In this document: one piece after another, positions 11,234-21,631 of the stretch
Layout of the letters: each line of letters begins with the position of its first letter
Numbering within the stretch: position 1 is the stretch's first letter
Assembly (NCBI GenBank): GCA_008729055.1
Contig: SDUX01000008.1
Location: 496,001-560,000 of the forward strand
Direction: 5' to 3'
Source of the DNA: Pyropia haitanensis
Lineage: Eukaryota; Rhodophyta; Bangiophyceae; Bangiales; Bangiaceae
Length of the DNA: 64,000 nt
Position numbers and translations under genes: made by a program
The notes under the pieces: generated by a model
Told to the model about the DNA's origin: nothing
Databases searched by the model: none
Seen by the model: only the letters and a program-made list of their open reading frames with translations

Positions 11234-11893
11234 ATGGCCCCCCCTCCCCCTCTGCCCGCTGCCGCCGCCCGCGCCGTCACCCGCACCCTCACCGACGCCG
11301 TCGCCGCCACCGCCGGCGCCGACGCCGCGGACCTGGCGTGGGCGGCGGGCCTGCCGCCGCCGCCGCCGCCACCACAGCCCGCCGACGGCGGGCACCGTGG
11401 CGGCGGGTGGCCACCCCCGCTGCCGGCCGCGTGCGGCGGCAGTGGCGGTGGCGGCTGCGCGGTCGCCGCACCGTGGGCGACCGCCTGGGACGCGCCCACG
11501 TACGCGGTGGAGCTGTTTGACGCGGCGCACGCGGCGGGGGCTGCTGGGGGCGGCGGGAGGAGTGGGCGTCCTGGCGCACGGGCGGGCGGCTGGGGCAACC
11601 CCTTTGGCGGTGGCCAGTCTCCCCTTTGCCACGATGGCGGTGACAGCGGCGGCGGCGGCGACGGTGGTGGTGCGGCTACTACCCTCCCCGACGTGGCTGC
11701 CGACACGGACGCGGACGCGCGGGTGGCCGCGGCGGTCGCGGCGCTGCGGGCGCGGGAGGCGGCGCTCGCGGCGCGCCAGACGGGCGGCCTCGACGCGCCC
11801 GCCGTCGACGCGGCGGTCGCGGCGCTCACCGCGCTTGCCGCCGCCGCGGACGCGGTGCGGGCGGCGGCGTCTGGGGGGGGGCGGCGGCCGTAG
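11234..11893 (+). CDS. Hypothetical protein, possible WHEP-like helical end
   Basis: An ATG at 11234 directly after a C/T-rich leader opens 219 codons. The first 80 residues are Ala/Pro/Gly-rich. A block around 11490-11540 (WDAPTYAVELFDAAHAAG) looks like folded protein. The last 55 residues form two amphipathic Ala-rich helices (DARVAAAVAALRAREAALAA and DAPAVDAAVAALTALAAAAD). These recall the helix-turn-helix WHEP domain of aminoacyl-tRNA synthetases ('VxxLKAxxA ... VDAAVxxLLxLK'), but Lys residues expected on the RNA-binding face are absent, so this is only a suggestion. No catalytic domain accompanies it. A G run at about 11873-11881 just before the stop could hide a frame change. Function unknown. 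Confidence 0.5.
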   Translation: MAPPPPLPAAAARAVTRTLTDAVAATAGADAADLAWAAGLPPPPPPPQPADGGHRGGGWPPPLPAACGGSGGGGCAVAAPWATAWDAPTYAVELFDAAHAAGAAGGGGRSGRPGARAGGWGNPFGGGQSPLCHDGGDSGGGGDGGGAATTLPDVAADTDADARVAAAVAALRAREAALAARQTGGLDAPAVDAAVAALTALAAAADAVRAAASGGGRRP

Positions 11894-12248
11894 CGGGCGG
11901 TCGGGGGAGACGTGTCGGGGGAGGGCGGGGGCGGGCGGACGTGGCCGTGCGGCTGGGGGTGCGACGGCCCGCTGCGGTGGCGCCCGGGGGGGGGTGGCAC
12001 GCTGGGCGGGGCGCCGGCCACAGCGGCGGCAGTTGTGAGCCGCCGCAACGCGCGCAAGAGGCTTCCCCGCACGGCGTACGCCGCGGGAGTGGACGGCCCG
12101 CGGCGGTGGCGAGTAGGACCCGAAGAGACCATACCGTTGGTGCAAGCGACTACAATCAACGAACGAGCACACCCTACGTACCGCACCGTCGGTTCCACCC
12201 ACGCCACCCACGCCACCCGCGTGGGGAGTGTGGCGCGCTGCGGTTGGG
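11894..12248. other. Short intergenic region between two convergent genes
   Basis: It lies between the 3' ends of the hypothetical gene and the CHRD gene. Nothing recognisable. Confidence 0.5.
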
Positions 12249-13403
12249 TCACACAAAGGAGGAGATGGTTCTCCGCATCGAGTCGAGCGCCCTCCGTCCA
12301 TGACCCGCGGCCGGGCCAGCTCGCGGCGGCGCCGCGACGTCTGGCGACAGCGGCACGGTGTGGTCGTCCCACTCTTCGTCCGAGGCGGACGCGGCGCCGG
12401 CCGGCGGGGCCTCCCCCCGCGGCCTCCCCCGCGGCTTGTCCTGCGCGCCCACCACGGGCGGCGCCGCCGCGCCTCCCGCCGCGGCCGCTGCCGCACCTCC
12501 CGCCGCGGCCGCTGCCGCACCTCCCGCCGCGGCCGCTACCGCATCGGTCACCGTCCGCGGGGTCGCCTCCCTCCCCCTCGCTGCATGCGGGCGGTTCTGC
12601 CGCCGCCGCAGCGCCCAGGCGGCGCCAGCAAGCGCCGCGCCCGCCACCACCACCCCCGCGGCAATGCCCACCGCGGCGGCCGACGTCTTCCCCCCCCCCG
12701 CCTCCCGGCGGCCCGCCTCCACCACCGCCGCCGTCGCGGCGGACATGAGTTGGCCGGTTTTGGCCAGGTCCTCCGCCCGCACCGGCCACAGCTGGGTGCG
12801 GAGCTCGCCCGCGCTCAGCCCCTCCGTGTGGACGTTGAGGTAGAGGCCGGCGGCCGTCGCCGCCCTCAGCCCATCTGCCGTTAGCGTGATGGTCACGTTG
12901 CCGCGGCCGGCGGTACCACCCGCGCTGAGGGTGGTGAGCGAGAGCAGGTCCACCACGATCGCCGGGCTGTTGACGCCCGCCGCCGCGGCGTGGACGTGGA
13001 TGCCCGCGGCCGGGTCGACGGGCGTGGCGAGGCCCGAAAACGACCACCGCAGGCGGAGGGACCGCCCCCACACCATCCCCACCGCGGTGCCGGTGCCGGG
13101 CGAGTCGCGCGGCGGGTTCTCCTCCGCGCCGGAAAAGGTGCCGAGGAGGAGCGTCCAGCTGGGGGGGCCGCCCACCGTCTCCACCAGCGGTCGGGGGAAG
13201 GGGGTGGGCGAGACCGCCGCCGCCGCCGACACCATCGCCGCCGCGACGGCCACCGCAAGCACCGCGGCGGCCCGCCATGACGACGGCTGCAGGGAACACG
13301 CCTGCCGCCTCCGCCGGGATCGGGGGAGGAGCGCTGGGGGAGGGGACGGTGTAGGAGGGGAGCCCCCCGCCCCGCCAGGCGGAGCGACCGGTGCACCCGA
13401 CAT
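12249..13403 (-). CDS. CHRD-domain protein with signal sequence and membrane anchor
   Basis: Starting at ATG 13403 the protein has 384 residues. A basic stretch (RSRRRRQA) precedes a hydrophobic segment at residues 43-65 that should act as signal peptide or signal anchor. Residues 83-207 form a CHRD domain: WTLLLGTFSGAEENPPRDSPG at the start, GIHVHAAAAGVNSPAIVVDL in the middle and GLYLNVHTEGLSAGELRTQL at the end, with the His residues and 'G-E-L-R' typical of the family. Residues 242-265 are a second membrane segment followed by RRR, giving a type I topology with the CHRD domain outside the cell or in a lumen. The tail contains three copies of an eight-residue GGAAAAAA unit and an acidic SDEEWDDH. 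CHRD domains occur in chordin and in many bacterial and algal secreted proteins; their ligand is generally unknown. ATG 13574 is an alternative start. Confidence 0.85.
   Translation of the reverse strand: MSGAPVAPPGGAGGSPPTPSPPPALLPRSRRRRQACSLQPSSWRAAAVLAVAVAAAMVSAAAAVSPTPFPRPLVETVGGPPSWTLLLGTFSGAEENPPRDSPGTGTAVGMVWGRSLRLRWSFSGLATPVDPAAGIHVHAAAAGVNSPAIVVDLLSLTTLSAGGTAGRGNVTITLTADGLRAATAAGLYLNVHTEGLSAGELRTQLWPVRAEDLAKTGQLMSAATAAVVEAGRREAGGGKTSAAAVGIAAGVVVAGAALAGAAWALRRRQNRPHAARGREATPRTVTDAVAAAAGGAAAAAAGGAAAAAAGGAAAPPVVGAQDKPRGRPRGEAPPAGAASASDEEWDDHTVPLSPDVAAPPRAGPAAGHGRRALDSMRRTISSFV
12469..12540. repeat. Three 24-bp tandem repeats inside the CHRD gene
   Basis: Three near-identical 24-base units lie head to tail (12469-12492, 12493-12516, 12517-12540). 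They keep the frame and encode three eight-residue Gly-Gly-Ala6 units in the cytoplasmic tail, so copy number can vary without breaking the protein. Confidence 0.9.
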
Positions 13404-14580
13404 TGGCCGTCGACCAAAGGAGGGAGGGCGCGAGGTGGGAAACGCGGGATTGGGGCGGGGAGGGGGGAGGGTGCCGCGTCCGCGTCGTCGGCGGCCCGCC
13501 TCGGCGAAAGACGAGCACGCACAAAGCGGGGAGAGGTGCGTACGCGTGACGACGTCGGCGGGGGTGGCGGCCATCGGGGACGGGGGGGAGGATGGTGCGG
13601 GACGCTGGTCATTTCGTGGTGCGTGCGTTCCGCCTCTGCGGTGACGCCCCCGACTGGACCCGCTCTTGTACTCGCCGCTGCCCGGTGGTCCCCGCCGCAG
13701 GTCGGGAGGGGGGGGGTTGGGTGCGTGCGCAACGGCGTCAAGCGTAACCGACGACACGCAGACCCTGTCACCACGCCAGCCGCCCGCCTGCGTCTGGGGG
13801 GCGGAGAGAGGAGGGAGCGGCCGGCCGTGGGCGCCCGTGCGTGCTGCCGCGGGGAGGGCCGGCAAACCGTCGCCGCGGCTCTGGCAGAGCCCCGTCGCGT
13901 GGGCGCGGCCAGCGCACGGGGCTTGCCAAGCTGGCGGCCCGCCGGCCAGCCCATCCGTGCTGGAGAGCGACCGCGGACCGACGGCGGGGGGGGTTGGGTG
14001 GCGCGGCGGGCGGACCCGGCCCGATCCGACCCGACACCCCGTGTGCGCGTGCTGGTGCAACCCCGTCGCGGAACGGCAGCAGCCGCAACACGCGGTGGAA
14101 GCAATGGGGAGTGGGGACGCGCGCCACCCTCTCGCGCCGCATTGACTGCTGGGGGAAGGTGTGGGGTCGGCCTATCCGCCGCGCACACTCGTGTTCACAT
14201 CCTGCCGAGCGCGAACGTGGCGCGAGTCGGTAGGGGGACGGAACGGCACCTCGCCGGCCGTGCCGACGGAGGGGCCTTGTTGTCGGCCGTCGCGGCGTCC
14301 GCAGCGAGGCGGGGAAAGGCCCATGACCCGACTTGGCCGTGTCTCCGCGGTGTGTGTGCCGGCCGCGGCGCTCACGGGCCGGGCCGTGTCCAGCGCAGGG
14401 CGCTCTTGGAGCATGGGTGTAAACACGGTACACGTTGGGGGTGGAAGACCACGTCGCAGTCGCCGCCTCATCTGCCCAGCACGCCCCGTGTACCTGCGCA
14501 GCCCCACTGACAGCACGCACAGTGGTTCCACAGACACAGAAATAGGTCTGACGCTGCACAATGAGATGACCTTCACGCGC
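13404..14580. other. Gene-poor GC-rich region upstream of the CHRD gene
   Basis: No gene recognised on either strand. Two short strings here, GCCAAGCTGGC near 13924 and CCCGACACCCCGTGT near 14028, recur in slightly changed form near 16006 and 16049 on the other side of the AT-rich island. Confidence 0.4.
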
Positions 14581-15830
14581 TCGACACCTCTCAGAATACA
14601 ATGACGACAACATATTTAGCCGGAACAGTAGATGGGACGCCACTTGGACTTCGCCAACCACCGCGCTCTCAGTGACCACAAAACTGTAGTCGAATTCAAT
14701 AAGTTGATTGTTTTCATCATCAAATCAATTAATGCATACATTAATGAAAGCGCCCCTGAGACCGACCATTCATTGAATGTACACATTATGTGACCACTAA
14801 TTCTGAAAACTACGGACAACTTAAACATGGATCGTATAGTGCATCCCACAAAAAGTGGATGTTGTTGTTGTCGAGCAATCATATGCAGAATCGACGTCTG
14901 AGCCGATGAAACGGGCCTCATCATGATGTCGACACGTCCACTTTTTGCGGTACGCACAGTAGTAGTTCCGGTGGGCTCTCAACACGCCGGCCACGCCCGC
15001 AGAGGCACCAACCCCTCCCCGTCCACTGCCAGAGGACGTGGCCTTGTCTTCTGCAAAGTACTGCACGACCCCCACGCTACCTACCGCACCGTGAGCGGGC
15101 AAGTGCCGCAGTTGTAAAGATGCCTCGCCAGCACAGTGTTGTTCATCTGCTTGTCCTTCTCCGGCTTGTTACAATGGTGAAGAGTGGCCCAGACTCCAAT
15201 CAGCAACTTCAGCCTCGTGTCACTCGCCTTGTGGCCCGAGCTAATCCTGGGGCGCGTGGCCGGCAGCGCTGAGCCACCAGCGCCATAAAAATCCTCAGCC
15301 TCTGACTCCCGCCGTAGATCTTCTCCAGCTGCAGCCGTCACCGATATGTCGTTCAAATCGCGACCCCCCCGACACGCTAGAAGCCTTGGAGCCAGCGCCG
15401 ACCTCAGGAGCTGTGCGACAGCCCATCTTTCGTCTCCACATGAAGCAATGTACACAACAGGGGCAAGTGTGAAGCAGTCCGCGCGGAGCTTTGTGGCGAA
15501 AGGGTGGGCCGCGTCGCATCAGGCTCCACAGGCACGAAGCAGCAGTCACCCATAGGCTGCAACAGAGCACACTCGGGGACGTCGTGAACAGCAATCAACG
15601 GCAGAACAGCACCCTTCAACACAACTTACATAGTGTATTTGCATCTCATGGTAATTATAAGTGAATTGTGACATAAATCAATGGCTTTAATTACTTCATC
15701 AATGAAACCCACGACAAAATTGTTATTGTTAACAACCCTGCAACCAAGACCACACTCGAGGACTGTTCTTCGCAGCGAAACACCAATGATTTTGTAAAAG
15801 TTCAGGTACATCTCAAGAGGGGCAGCGTCC
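14581..15830. other. AT-rich island, possible remnant of a mobile element
   Basis: Composition drops sharply from the surrounding GC-rich DNA, most strongly at 14640-14900 and 15600-15800. The two AT-rich ends share a diverged direct similarity: around 14704-14750 and around 15661-15710 both read, with gaps, 'GTTGATTG...ATCAA...TTAAT...CATYAATGAAA'. Between them the minus strand has open frames without ATG (15622-15404 and 15455-15081) with ordinary amino-acid composition, for example LLIGVWATLHHCNKPEKDKQ, unlike the Ala/Gly/Pro-rich shadows elsewhere. This could be a decayed transposable element or a decayed gene. No transposase, integrase or reverse transcriptase motif was recognised. Confidence 0.4.
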
Positions 15831-17182
15831 CGAACAACGGCCCAACTCTCTCCCTCCTGGCCTCACCAACGCGCGCCATGAAGGGGAGTACGCGACGGGC
15901 AGGTGCGCGGTAGTAGGTGCCTGGTGGGGGAACGTGCGCGTTTTGGCGCGTGGCGGTGCCGGTGCGGGTCTCCCCGCCGCGGGTGCGTCCAGGGAAGGAG
16001 TGATGCCAAGCTGGCAGCCCCACGACCTGTCGTGCGAGTTACTGCCGCACCCGACACCTCGTGTCCATGTGATGATTGAATGTCGCGGGGATCACAGCAG
16101 GGCGACCATGCGGTGCGTGGAAGAGGGGGGGAGACGCGCTCGCGCCACGTCCTGGAGCCGGCAGGGGAGGTGGGGCTGGCGTCCACGCCACGCGCACCGC
16201 TCTTCGCACGGCACGGCCGAATGAGCTGATGGGATGGAGGAGGACGGAGCGGCCGGGCACTCGCCAACCCACCGCCGTCGGCGCCGCTCTGTTGCGGGTC
16301 GCCGGGGCCACCGCACTGAAGCGTGACGGCCTTGCCCAGCGCATCATGTCCCGGATGAATCATTCGGTCTATCGGAAATCACGCAGCAGTGCGCACGGTG
16401 CGCACGGTGCGTACAAGAGTACCGCGTCGGTGCAGAATGTACGTACATGCTGTACCGTGAATCTGCTGATGGATGGGCGTATTGCTGCACAATCTGCGTG
16501 AGGTATTTCTATGACGCCAGACGGACACACTTGCACAATTGCATGACGCAACTCGGACCATCATTCCAGCGGCGCTTGACAGCATCACCCCGCTGGCGGC
16601 ACCCCCGCCTCAGGAGTCTGGGAGGGGGGGGGGGGTGCTCCCACTGCGGCGGTGCAGGTGCCCTTCCACACCGCCGTGCTCGCCGGCCCAATCACCCCCC
16701 CCCTCCTTCCACCGCCGTCCTCCTCCCGCTCCCGTGCCGCTCAACGTCCGCCCACACACCTCCTGTGCGGACCGACCGACCACTGTGGCCACTGTCTTGG
16801 CGGGTGCTCCTCTGTCTCTGCCTTCTCGGACGGTCTGGCGCTGGTATCCCGCAACCGGCTCGCCTCCCTCTCGCTGCTGTGTGTTTCCCCTGTCGCTTTG
16901 GCGCTCTGTCGGTGTGCCCACGGTCAGCGGCGCGGTCGTGTGCCTCCATCCCCCAGTGTGCGCCCTTGTCCCCCTAGTTTTCCTCTCCGCCTTGTTCTCG
17001 GCGCCTGCTCCCGCCCCCTCACCACCAGTCAGTGCTTGCATCCTCTCTGCGTCCCTCGCATTGGCTCCGCCCCCCCCCCCTCCCCCCCTCCCGGCCATCT
17101 TACGCCCGCCCGCCCGCTCGCCTCCCCGCCACTCCACCCGGCCGCGCGCGCGCGCGCGACGCTCCGCGGTGCACCACCGCGC
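15831..17182. other. Intergenic region and leader of the IBTK-like gene
   Basis: No gene recognised. The stretch 16380-16560 is less GC-rich and includes a short imperfect tandem of GCGCACGGT near 16391. From about 16680 to 17182 the + strand is dominated by C and T and probably holds the promoter and 5' leader of the next gene. Confidence 0.45.
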
Positions 17183-20100
17183 ATGGGCGTCCACCACGGG
17201 CACGGCCACGGTCACGGCGGCGGCCACGGCCCTAGCCATGGCGGCGGCGGCGGCGGCAGCCGCACGGCCCCCCCCCGCCGTGGGGGTGGCGCCCAGCTGC
17301 TGCGCGCGCGGCACAAGCAGCTCCTTTCCGCCATCCGCTCCCACGACGCGCCGGCGCTGCGGGCTGCGCTGTACAGCAGCGGCGGCGGCGGCGGCGGTGG
17401 GGCCTCGAGCTCGGCGGCGGCGGTTGCCGCCGACGCGGCGGCGGCGGTGCTGCTGACGGTCAGCCGCTCGCGGGGGAGCGGCCTGCACGCCGCGGCGGGG
17501 TCGGGCGATGGTGGCGCCGCGCTGGGGGTGCTGCTCGGCGCCACCCGCGGGGTGGGAGCGGCGGCGGCCGACGGCGAGTCGCGCTGGACGCCCCTGCACG
17601 TGGCGCTGTATGGGTGCCACCTGCGGGCGGCGGCGGTGCTGCTGCGGGCGAGCGCGGGGGGGGGGGCGGCGCTCCTCCGCCTCCGCGACGCGGCCGGCGC
17701 CGCCCCGCTCGACGTTGTCGCCCGCCCGGGGGATGAGCTGCCGGCGGCGCGGGCGCCGCCGCCCGGCGGCCACGCTGCCGCTGTGATTGCCAAACGTGGC
17801 GGCCGCGGGTCCCTCTTTACGGCTGCCGCGGCGGCGGCCAAGGCGGCCGCCGCGGCGGCGCCGCCGCCGCTGTGGGGTGCCCCCGCCGGCGGGGGCCCCG
17901 TTGGGGAGCTGTGGGTGTGGGGCTCCAATGGGAGCTTCCAGCTGGGCGTTGGCGCCGCGGCGGTCGACCTGGCGCCTCGCCTGCTGTGCGTCGCGGCCGA
18001 TGACTTGGATGGGGAGGGCGGCGGTGGCGGCGGTGGTGGCGACGGTACCATCCTGGCCGACGGCGGCGACGTGTACACGGATGTGGACGTGGCGGGGGTG
18101 GCGACAGCCGACCAGCACAGCCTTCTGCTCGACGCGTCGGGGGAGGTGTGGAGCGTCGGCGTTGGCCATGGTGGCCGGCTGGGCCACGGGGACACCCGCA
18201 CTCGCCCCGTCGCAGGGCGGGTGGCGGCGCTGCGGGGGGTCGGCATCGTGGCCGTTGCGGCGAGCCGCCGCCGCTCGGCCGCGGTCGCCGTCAATGGGGA
18301 CCTGTACGTGTGGGGCGGGGACACGGATGGGGACGACGCGGGCGCCAGCGGCGGCGGCGGCCGCGGCCGCGGCGACGTGCTCGACGCGGACGCGGGCGGC
18401 GGCTCCCTCCTCCCCCGCCCCGTCACGGCTGGCGGCCTGCGCTCCGTCGCGGTCGTGTCGGTGGCGCTCGCTGATGGCTTTACGCTCGCCGCCGACGCGC
18501 GCGGCGCGGTGTGGGGGTGGGGCGACAACACGGCGGGCGCGCTGGCGCTGGACCCGGGCGTGCCCTGGGTCGGCACCCCGCGGCGGCTGCCGGCGTTTGC
18601 CGAGGCGCGCGCCGCGGCCGTCTACACGGCCGCCGACGGGTGCGGCGCATGCGCGGCGCTGCTGACCGACGGGGGGGTGCTGGTGTGGGGCGGGGGGGGG
18701 GGGCACCGCAAGCCCCGGCGGCTCGGCCTGGCACCGCTCTTTCCCGCGGGCGTCCACGTGCACCGGCCGTCGCCGCCGCCGGTGGTGGTGGCCGTCGCCG
18801 TCGCCGCGGCGGGGGTGGCGCTCGTTACCGACAGCGGCCGCGTGTACGCGTGGCGGTCTGGTGGCACCTACATGGCGGTGCCGCTGGCGGCGGGCCTCCC
18901 CGGTGGCCGCGCGGCGGTCGGGGTGGCCGCCGCGGGGGAGCGGCTACTGGTCGTCGACGCCCTCGGCGCCGTCTACCGCCTGCCGTGGACGGCGGTGCGG
19001 GCCGGCGGGGAGCGGGGACGCCGGCAGCCGCCAGGCTGGGCGGCCGACCCCGTCCCGACGGTGCGGGGGGTGGTGGCCGTTGCTGCCGGGCGGCACCACG
19101 CTCTGTGTGTGGTCGCGCCGCGGCCGTGGTTGGGGGGGGCAGCGAGCGTTGTTCGCGGGCTCCGCTCCTCGGCGCGGCTGGGAGGGGGCTACGCCCGCCG
19201 CGGGGGGTTCCGTGGCCGCTGGGGCACGGCCACGGAGCACGAGGAGGAAGACAGCAGCGATGACGAGGAGCCAACCGCCGCGGTCGTGCCTGCAGCCGCG
19301 GCGTCCACCCCTGACGCGCGGCCGGATGAGAGCGGCAGCGGCACAGCAGGCGCAGCGGCGGCGTCACCGTCTGCCGCCGCCAATGACGGTGGCGCCGACG
19401 CGGATGCCGACGACGGGGGCGTGCCGACCCTGCAGCGGCTGTGCGAGGCGGCGGTGCTGTCGGAGCTGCGCCTCTCCACCGCTGCGGAGCTGCTCGAGAT
19501 GGCCGACACGCTTGACCTGGCCGGCCTGCGGCGGACGTGCCTGGCGTTTTTCGGCGCCAACGCGGACATCCTGCTCGCCACCCGCGGCGCTGCCGCCCTC
19601 GACAGCCTCCACGACACGACGCTCGAGGCGGTCGAGGCGTCAATGCGGTCGGCGCGGGGGCTCCCGCCACTCCCGCCACCGCCGCCGCTGGTGCCCCTTG
19701 TGCCAGCGGCACCGGCGACGTCGGCTGGCGCGCCCCCGCCATCGTCGTCGGCCACCGCCGCCGCCACCGCCGCCGCGGCCGCCGCCACCGTCGCCGCGGC
19801 CGCAACGGTGGCCGCATCGTCTGGCGGGGTGGCAGAAGCATCTGCGGGGGACATCTCTGGCGCGGCGTTGCTGTCGCCGTTGCCGTCGCCGTCGTCGTCG
19901 CCGTCGCTCGGCGCCGTGGCCGTGGCCGACGTGACCGCTCGCCGCCTGCGGGCGTTGCGAAAGAAGTATGCTGCGACGCTGCGCCTGGCTGACCGCGCAG
20001 CGGCCGGTGCGGTGCTGGCGCCCGCCGAGGCGGCCAAGCTCGCTGCCCGCCCGGCGCTGGAGCTGGCGTTGGCCGCCGCGGTCGGCGCCGCGGCGGACGC

Positions 20101-21014
20101 GGCCGAGGTGGTGGCGGACACGGCGGAAGGGAGGGGAGCAGCGTCCGCCGCCACGACCACCTCAGCCACCGCGTCTCCCCCGCATGCCGTGGGGGGGGTG
20201 TCGGCCGTGGCGCGAGGCACGGGCGCGACGGCGCCGGGGGGGAGGCTCCCGCGCCTGCCGGCGGTGGCGTCCCCGCTCGTCCGTGGCGGGCCGCGGATTG
20301 GCACGACGGCGTTGGGCTCCGCCTCTGCTACGTCGCCAGAGGGTCTAGGCTCCGCCGCGTCCTCGTGGCGGCGGTCAGCCCCGGCAGCGCCGCCGCCACC
20401 GCCATCCCCGTGGCGAGCACCGCTGACGGCCGCGGGGAGCGGCGGGCACTCGCCTGTCACGGCCGCATCCGCGACTCCCCCGCAGCCCACTCTAGCGACA
20501 CCACGGAGCAGTGGTAGCGGGGGCGCCCCCTCCTGGGGGGGAGTCCCGCCCGCGACGGCGGCCGCTTCCTTCCCCCGCCTGGCCACGATCAGCACCGTGG
20601 CGACGGCGACGCCGCCACCGCCAACACCTTCGCCCGCCGCATCGGCGGACACGCCAGCGTCCGACCGGCGGCGGCCGCGCACGGGCCGCGGGCGGCCCGT
20701 GCTGGTCATGGGCGCCCTGTCGGTGGGTGGCACGGCGGCGGCCGCCGCGGCGGGTGCGGGTGCGGGCGCGGGCGCGGCGGCGGCGGGCGCGGCAACTGAC
20801 GTGACGCCCCCGCGTAGCTGGGGCGGCGCGCCGGTGAGGGGAACGGCGGGAGGGCGGCGCTCCCCGACGGCGGCGACACCGCCGGCGACGGCGGCGACCG
20901 CTGGCAGCGGCCAGTGGCTGACGCCCCTCCCCGCGCCGGCTGCGCGCTCGCTGGCGGGGATCCAGCTGCAGCAGGCGGCAGAGGCGGGGCGGCGGCGAGC
21001 TGCCAGCGGCGGCA

Positions 21015-21051
<37 letters not shown>

Positions 21052-21631
21052 ACCGGCATCTGCGGAGCCGACGGGGAGCGGCGGCGGCGTGGCGCTGACG
21101 GCCCTGCTCCGCTCCTCCCCAAAGGCCATCCCGCACCGTCGGGGGGCGCGTGGGGGTGTCGCCGCCCCCGAGGGCGGCGTCGGCGGCGGCGGCAGTGGCG
21201 GCTCGCCAACTTCCACGGCAGGGGCGCCCGCGTGGGGCACCGGCACCTCCCCCGTGGGCGTCGCGTGGTCACCCCCCCAAGCGCCGCCACCGCCGTCGCC
21301 GTCGCCGCGTCGTTCCGTCACGGTGACAGCCTCCGCCGCCGCCGCGGCGGTCGACGCGGCCGATGCGGCCGCCCGTCGCTCCTTCCGCGCCATCCAGGAC
21401 GAGGAGGAGGCGGCGCGGCGGCGGGGACTCGGCCGCCTCGCCACCGACCGGCTGGGTGGCAGCAGTGCGGACGTGGTGCCCGTCGGGGGTCCCCCGCCGG
21501 CCGGGCGCTGGTTCCGCCCGGACCCGCCGGCCCGCAAGACCCTCCGCGCGATCGAGGCGGAGGAGCGGGCGATGGAGGCGCTGCGGCGGGCGCACCCGGG
21601 TGGGGTCGTTGTCCGCCGGGGACCGGCGTGA
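17183..21631 (+). CDS. IBTK: IBTK-like ankyrin / RCC1 / BTB protein
   Basis: A single open frame of 1482 residues starts MGVHHGHGHGHGGGHG. Ankyrin repeats follow at about residues 95-190 (GLHAAAGSGDGG, WTPLHVALYGCHLRAAAVLL). An RCC1 propeller spans about 240-640 (GELWVWGSNGSFQLGVG, EVWSVGVGHGGRLGHGD, GDLYVWGGDT, AVWGWGDNTAGAL, RHHALCVV). The second half of a BTB domain is at about 745-815 (ELRLSTAAELLEMADTLDLA then GLRRTCLAFFG). The last 600 residues are disordered Ala/Pro/Ser linker with two copies of a charged motif, RRSFRAIQDEEEAARRR and RKTLRAIEAEERAMEALRR. Ankyrin-RCC1-BTB in this order is the architecture of inhibitor of Bruton tyrosine kinase (IBTK), which in animals serves as a cullin-3 ubiquitin ligase adaptor. 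Red algae have no BTK, so the ligase role is the likelier one; substrates are unknown. The upstream C/T-rich leader supports this start over earlier in-frame ATGs such as 16652. Confidence 0.85.

Noticed and set aside
15081..15622. A protein-coding gene on the minus strand in the AT-rich island
   Set aside because: The open frames lack ATG starts, are in different frames without a G/C run between them, and match no family I know. Kept only as a possible decayed element.
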